A DNA stretch of 5,434 nucleotides from Nitrospirota bacterium. GTDB lineage: Bacteria > Nitrospirota > Thermodesulfovibrionia > Thermodesulfovibrionales > SM23-35. The notes under the pieces were generated by a model that made no database searches, was not told where the DNA came from, and saw only the letters and a program-made list of their open reading frames with translations. The DNA lies in NCBI GenBank assembly GCA_029883145.1, contig JAOUJR010000132.1:1-5434 (forward strand), read 5' to 3'. Position 1 is the first letter of the stretch. Every line of letters begins with the position of its first letter. Below, piece after piece: positions 4,494-5,434 of the stretch. The translations under genes and the position numbers were made by a program.

Positions 4494-5434
4494 TTATTGC
4501 CTGCCCACACAAAAATATTTGAACCCGTTCTCCTTAAGTCTCTGCGGTTCATAGATATTTCTAAAATCAAAGAAATATGGCTCTTTAAGAAGTTTCCTGA
4601 GTCTCTCAAGTTCAAGGTTTCTGAACTGGTTCCATTCTGTCACAATCACCACTGCATGAGCACCCTTTGCAGCCTCGTACGGGTCCTTGCAGTATGTTAT
4701 TCGCTTAGAGCTTAGAGCATTGAGCTTAGAGTCGTTTGCTATTAACTCTTCGCTCTGAGCTATTAACTCAAGGCTCCTCACAACAGGGTCATAAACCCTT
4801 ATCTTTGCTTTCTCTTTCAAAAGTCTTCTGATTATATAAAGAGAGGGTGCGTCACGAATGTCATCTGTATTCGGTTTAAAAGAAAGTCCAAGAATTGCAA
4901 TCGTCTTTTCTTTGAGCACTCCCATTGCATCCTTGATTTTTTTAGCCATAATTTCCTTTTGCTTTTCATTAGCCCTGACTACTGCATTAACAACGCTGAG
5001 CTCAACATTTTGTTCTTCTGCCATCTTTAAAAGTGCCTTCGTATCCTTTGGAAGACAGGAGCCACCATAGCCCGGTCCAGGATGGAGAAATTTTGAGCCT
5101 ATTCGCATGTCAAGGCCCATGCCCTTTGCTACCATGTGGACATCTGCACCAACCTTCTCACAGAGGTTTGCAATCTCATTGATAAATGAAATCTTCGTTG
5201 CAAGAAAAGAGTTGGAGGCATATTTGATAAGCTCTGCAGTTTTGATATTTGTTATCACAAATGGTGTTTCTATAAGGTAGAGAGGCTTGTAGAGGTCCTT
5301 CATTATCGCAATCGCCTGCTGACTATTTGCACCAATAATAACCCTGTTTGGCCTCATGAAATCTTCTATTGCAGAGCCCTCTCTTAGAAACTCCGGGTTT
5401 GAAACTATATCAAAATGAACCTGTTCCTTAAGGT
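4494..5434 (-). CDS. ugd: UDP-glucose 6-dehydrogenase, C-terminal 312 codons (partial, runs off right edge)
   Basis: The enzyme oxidises UDP-glucose to UDP-glucuronate with two NAD+, in the cytoplasm, feeding surface polysaccharide synthesis. Related UDP-sugar dehydrogenases (for example for UDP-ManNAc) share the fold, so the exact substrate is not certain. The frame is open to the window edge, with its first full codon at 5432-5430; it reads LKEQVHFDIVSNPEFLREGS there, so the Met at 5357 is internal. In fragment numbering, conserved residues are Lys70 and Asn74 (ELIKYASNSFLATK), the catalytic Cys126 in GPGYGGSCLPKD, and Asp130; the 56-residue Lys-to-Cys spacing is that of known members. The C-terminal Rossmann domain starts with TIAILGLSFKPNTDD. 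About 130 N-terminal residues are missing. The segment after YDP (214-216) is roughly 15 residues longer than I expect and is made of repeats (4703-4769). The gene ends 22 nt before smpB. Confidence 0.95.
   Translation of the reverse strand, partial: LKEQVHFDIVSNPEFLREGSAIEDFMRPNRVIIGANSQQAIAIMKDLYKPLYLIETPFVITNIKTAELIKYASNSFLATKISFINEIANLCEKVGADVHMVAKGMGLDMRIGSKFLHPGPGYGGSCLPKDTKALLKMAEEQNVELSVVNAVVRANEKQKEIMAKKIKDAMGVLKEKTIAILGLSFKPNTDDIRDAPSLYIIRRLLKEKAKIRVYDPVVRSLELIAQSEELIANDSKLNALSSKRITYCKDPYEAAKGAHAVVIVTEWNQFRNLELERLRKLLKEPYFFDFRNIYEPQRLKENGFKYFCVGRQ
4703..4731. repeat. Heptamer tandem repeat GCTTAGA, four copies, inside the dehydrogenase gene
   Basis: On the plus strand, copies lie at 4703-4709, 4710-4716, 4717-4723 (GCATTGA, two changes) and 4724-4730, followed by the G of a next unit. 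The tract encodes part of the extra segment between the YDP motif and the ITYCKDPYEA segment of the dehydrogenase. Confidence 0.8.
4738..4769. repeat. 21-base-period direct repeat GCTATTAACTC inside the dehydrogenase gene
   Basis: Perfect 11-base copies occur at 4738-4748 and 4759-4769, exactly 21 bases apart. The period is seven codons, so the protein repeats as ELIAQSE then ELIANDS. It directly adjoins the heptamer tract. Confidence 0.8.

Overview
The window is an ordinary bacterial core-genome segment. All eight recognisable genes lie on the minus strand, so transcription runs from high to low coordinates. In that order they are: a UDP-sugar 6-dehydrogenase (5' end cut off by the window), smpB, the tmRNA gene ssrA, a zinc N-acetylmuramoyl-L-alanine amidase, a membrane-anchored GerMN-domain protein, murI, rph, and the first 58 codons of ftsH (cut off by the left edge). 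The two edge genes were rebuilt by hand: ftsH starts with TTG, and the dehydrogenase frame stays open to the right boundary.

The organism looks like a diderm with moderately low GC content. Exported amidase with an AMIN-like domain, GerMN protein, MurI and RNase PH in a row is a neighbourhood I associate with Nitrospirota (Thermodesulfovibrio-like) and deltaproteobacterial-type genomes. That assignment is an inference from gene order and protein style, not from a search.

Right part (4494-5434): the C-terminal 312 codons of the dehydrogenase, which makes UDP-glucuronate-type precursors for surface polysaccharide. Its C-terminal domain carries an in-frame, repeat-derived stretch (about 4703-4769). 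Middle part (3653-4471): smpB and ssrA sit 23 nt apart and together form the trans-translation ribosome-rescue system. The predicted tag is ANNELALAA, resuming at a GCC codon. The 203 nt between ssrA and the amidase hold two sigma70-like promoters and an inverted repeat in a long untranslated leader.

Left part (278-3449): amidase, GerMN, murI and rph are tightly packed (27-nt gap, 14-nt overlap, 48-nt gap) and look like one operon. It combines peptidoglycan turnover, an envelope protein of unknown partner, D-glutamate supply for peptidoglycan, and tRNA 3'-end trimming. A 102-nt gap with a candidate promoter separates rph from ftsH, the membrane AAA+ protease gene.

I found no CRISPR array, insertion sequence, phage gene or novel defence system. 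The most noteworthy signals are the repeat insertion inside the dehydrogenase, the alternative hairpins at the smpB/ssrA junction, a possibly leaderless smpB message, and the structured amidase leader.
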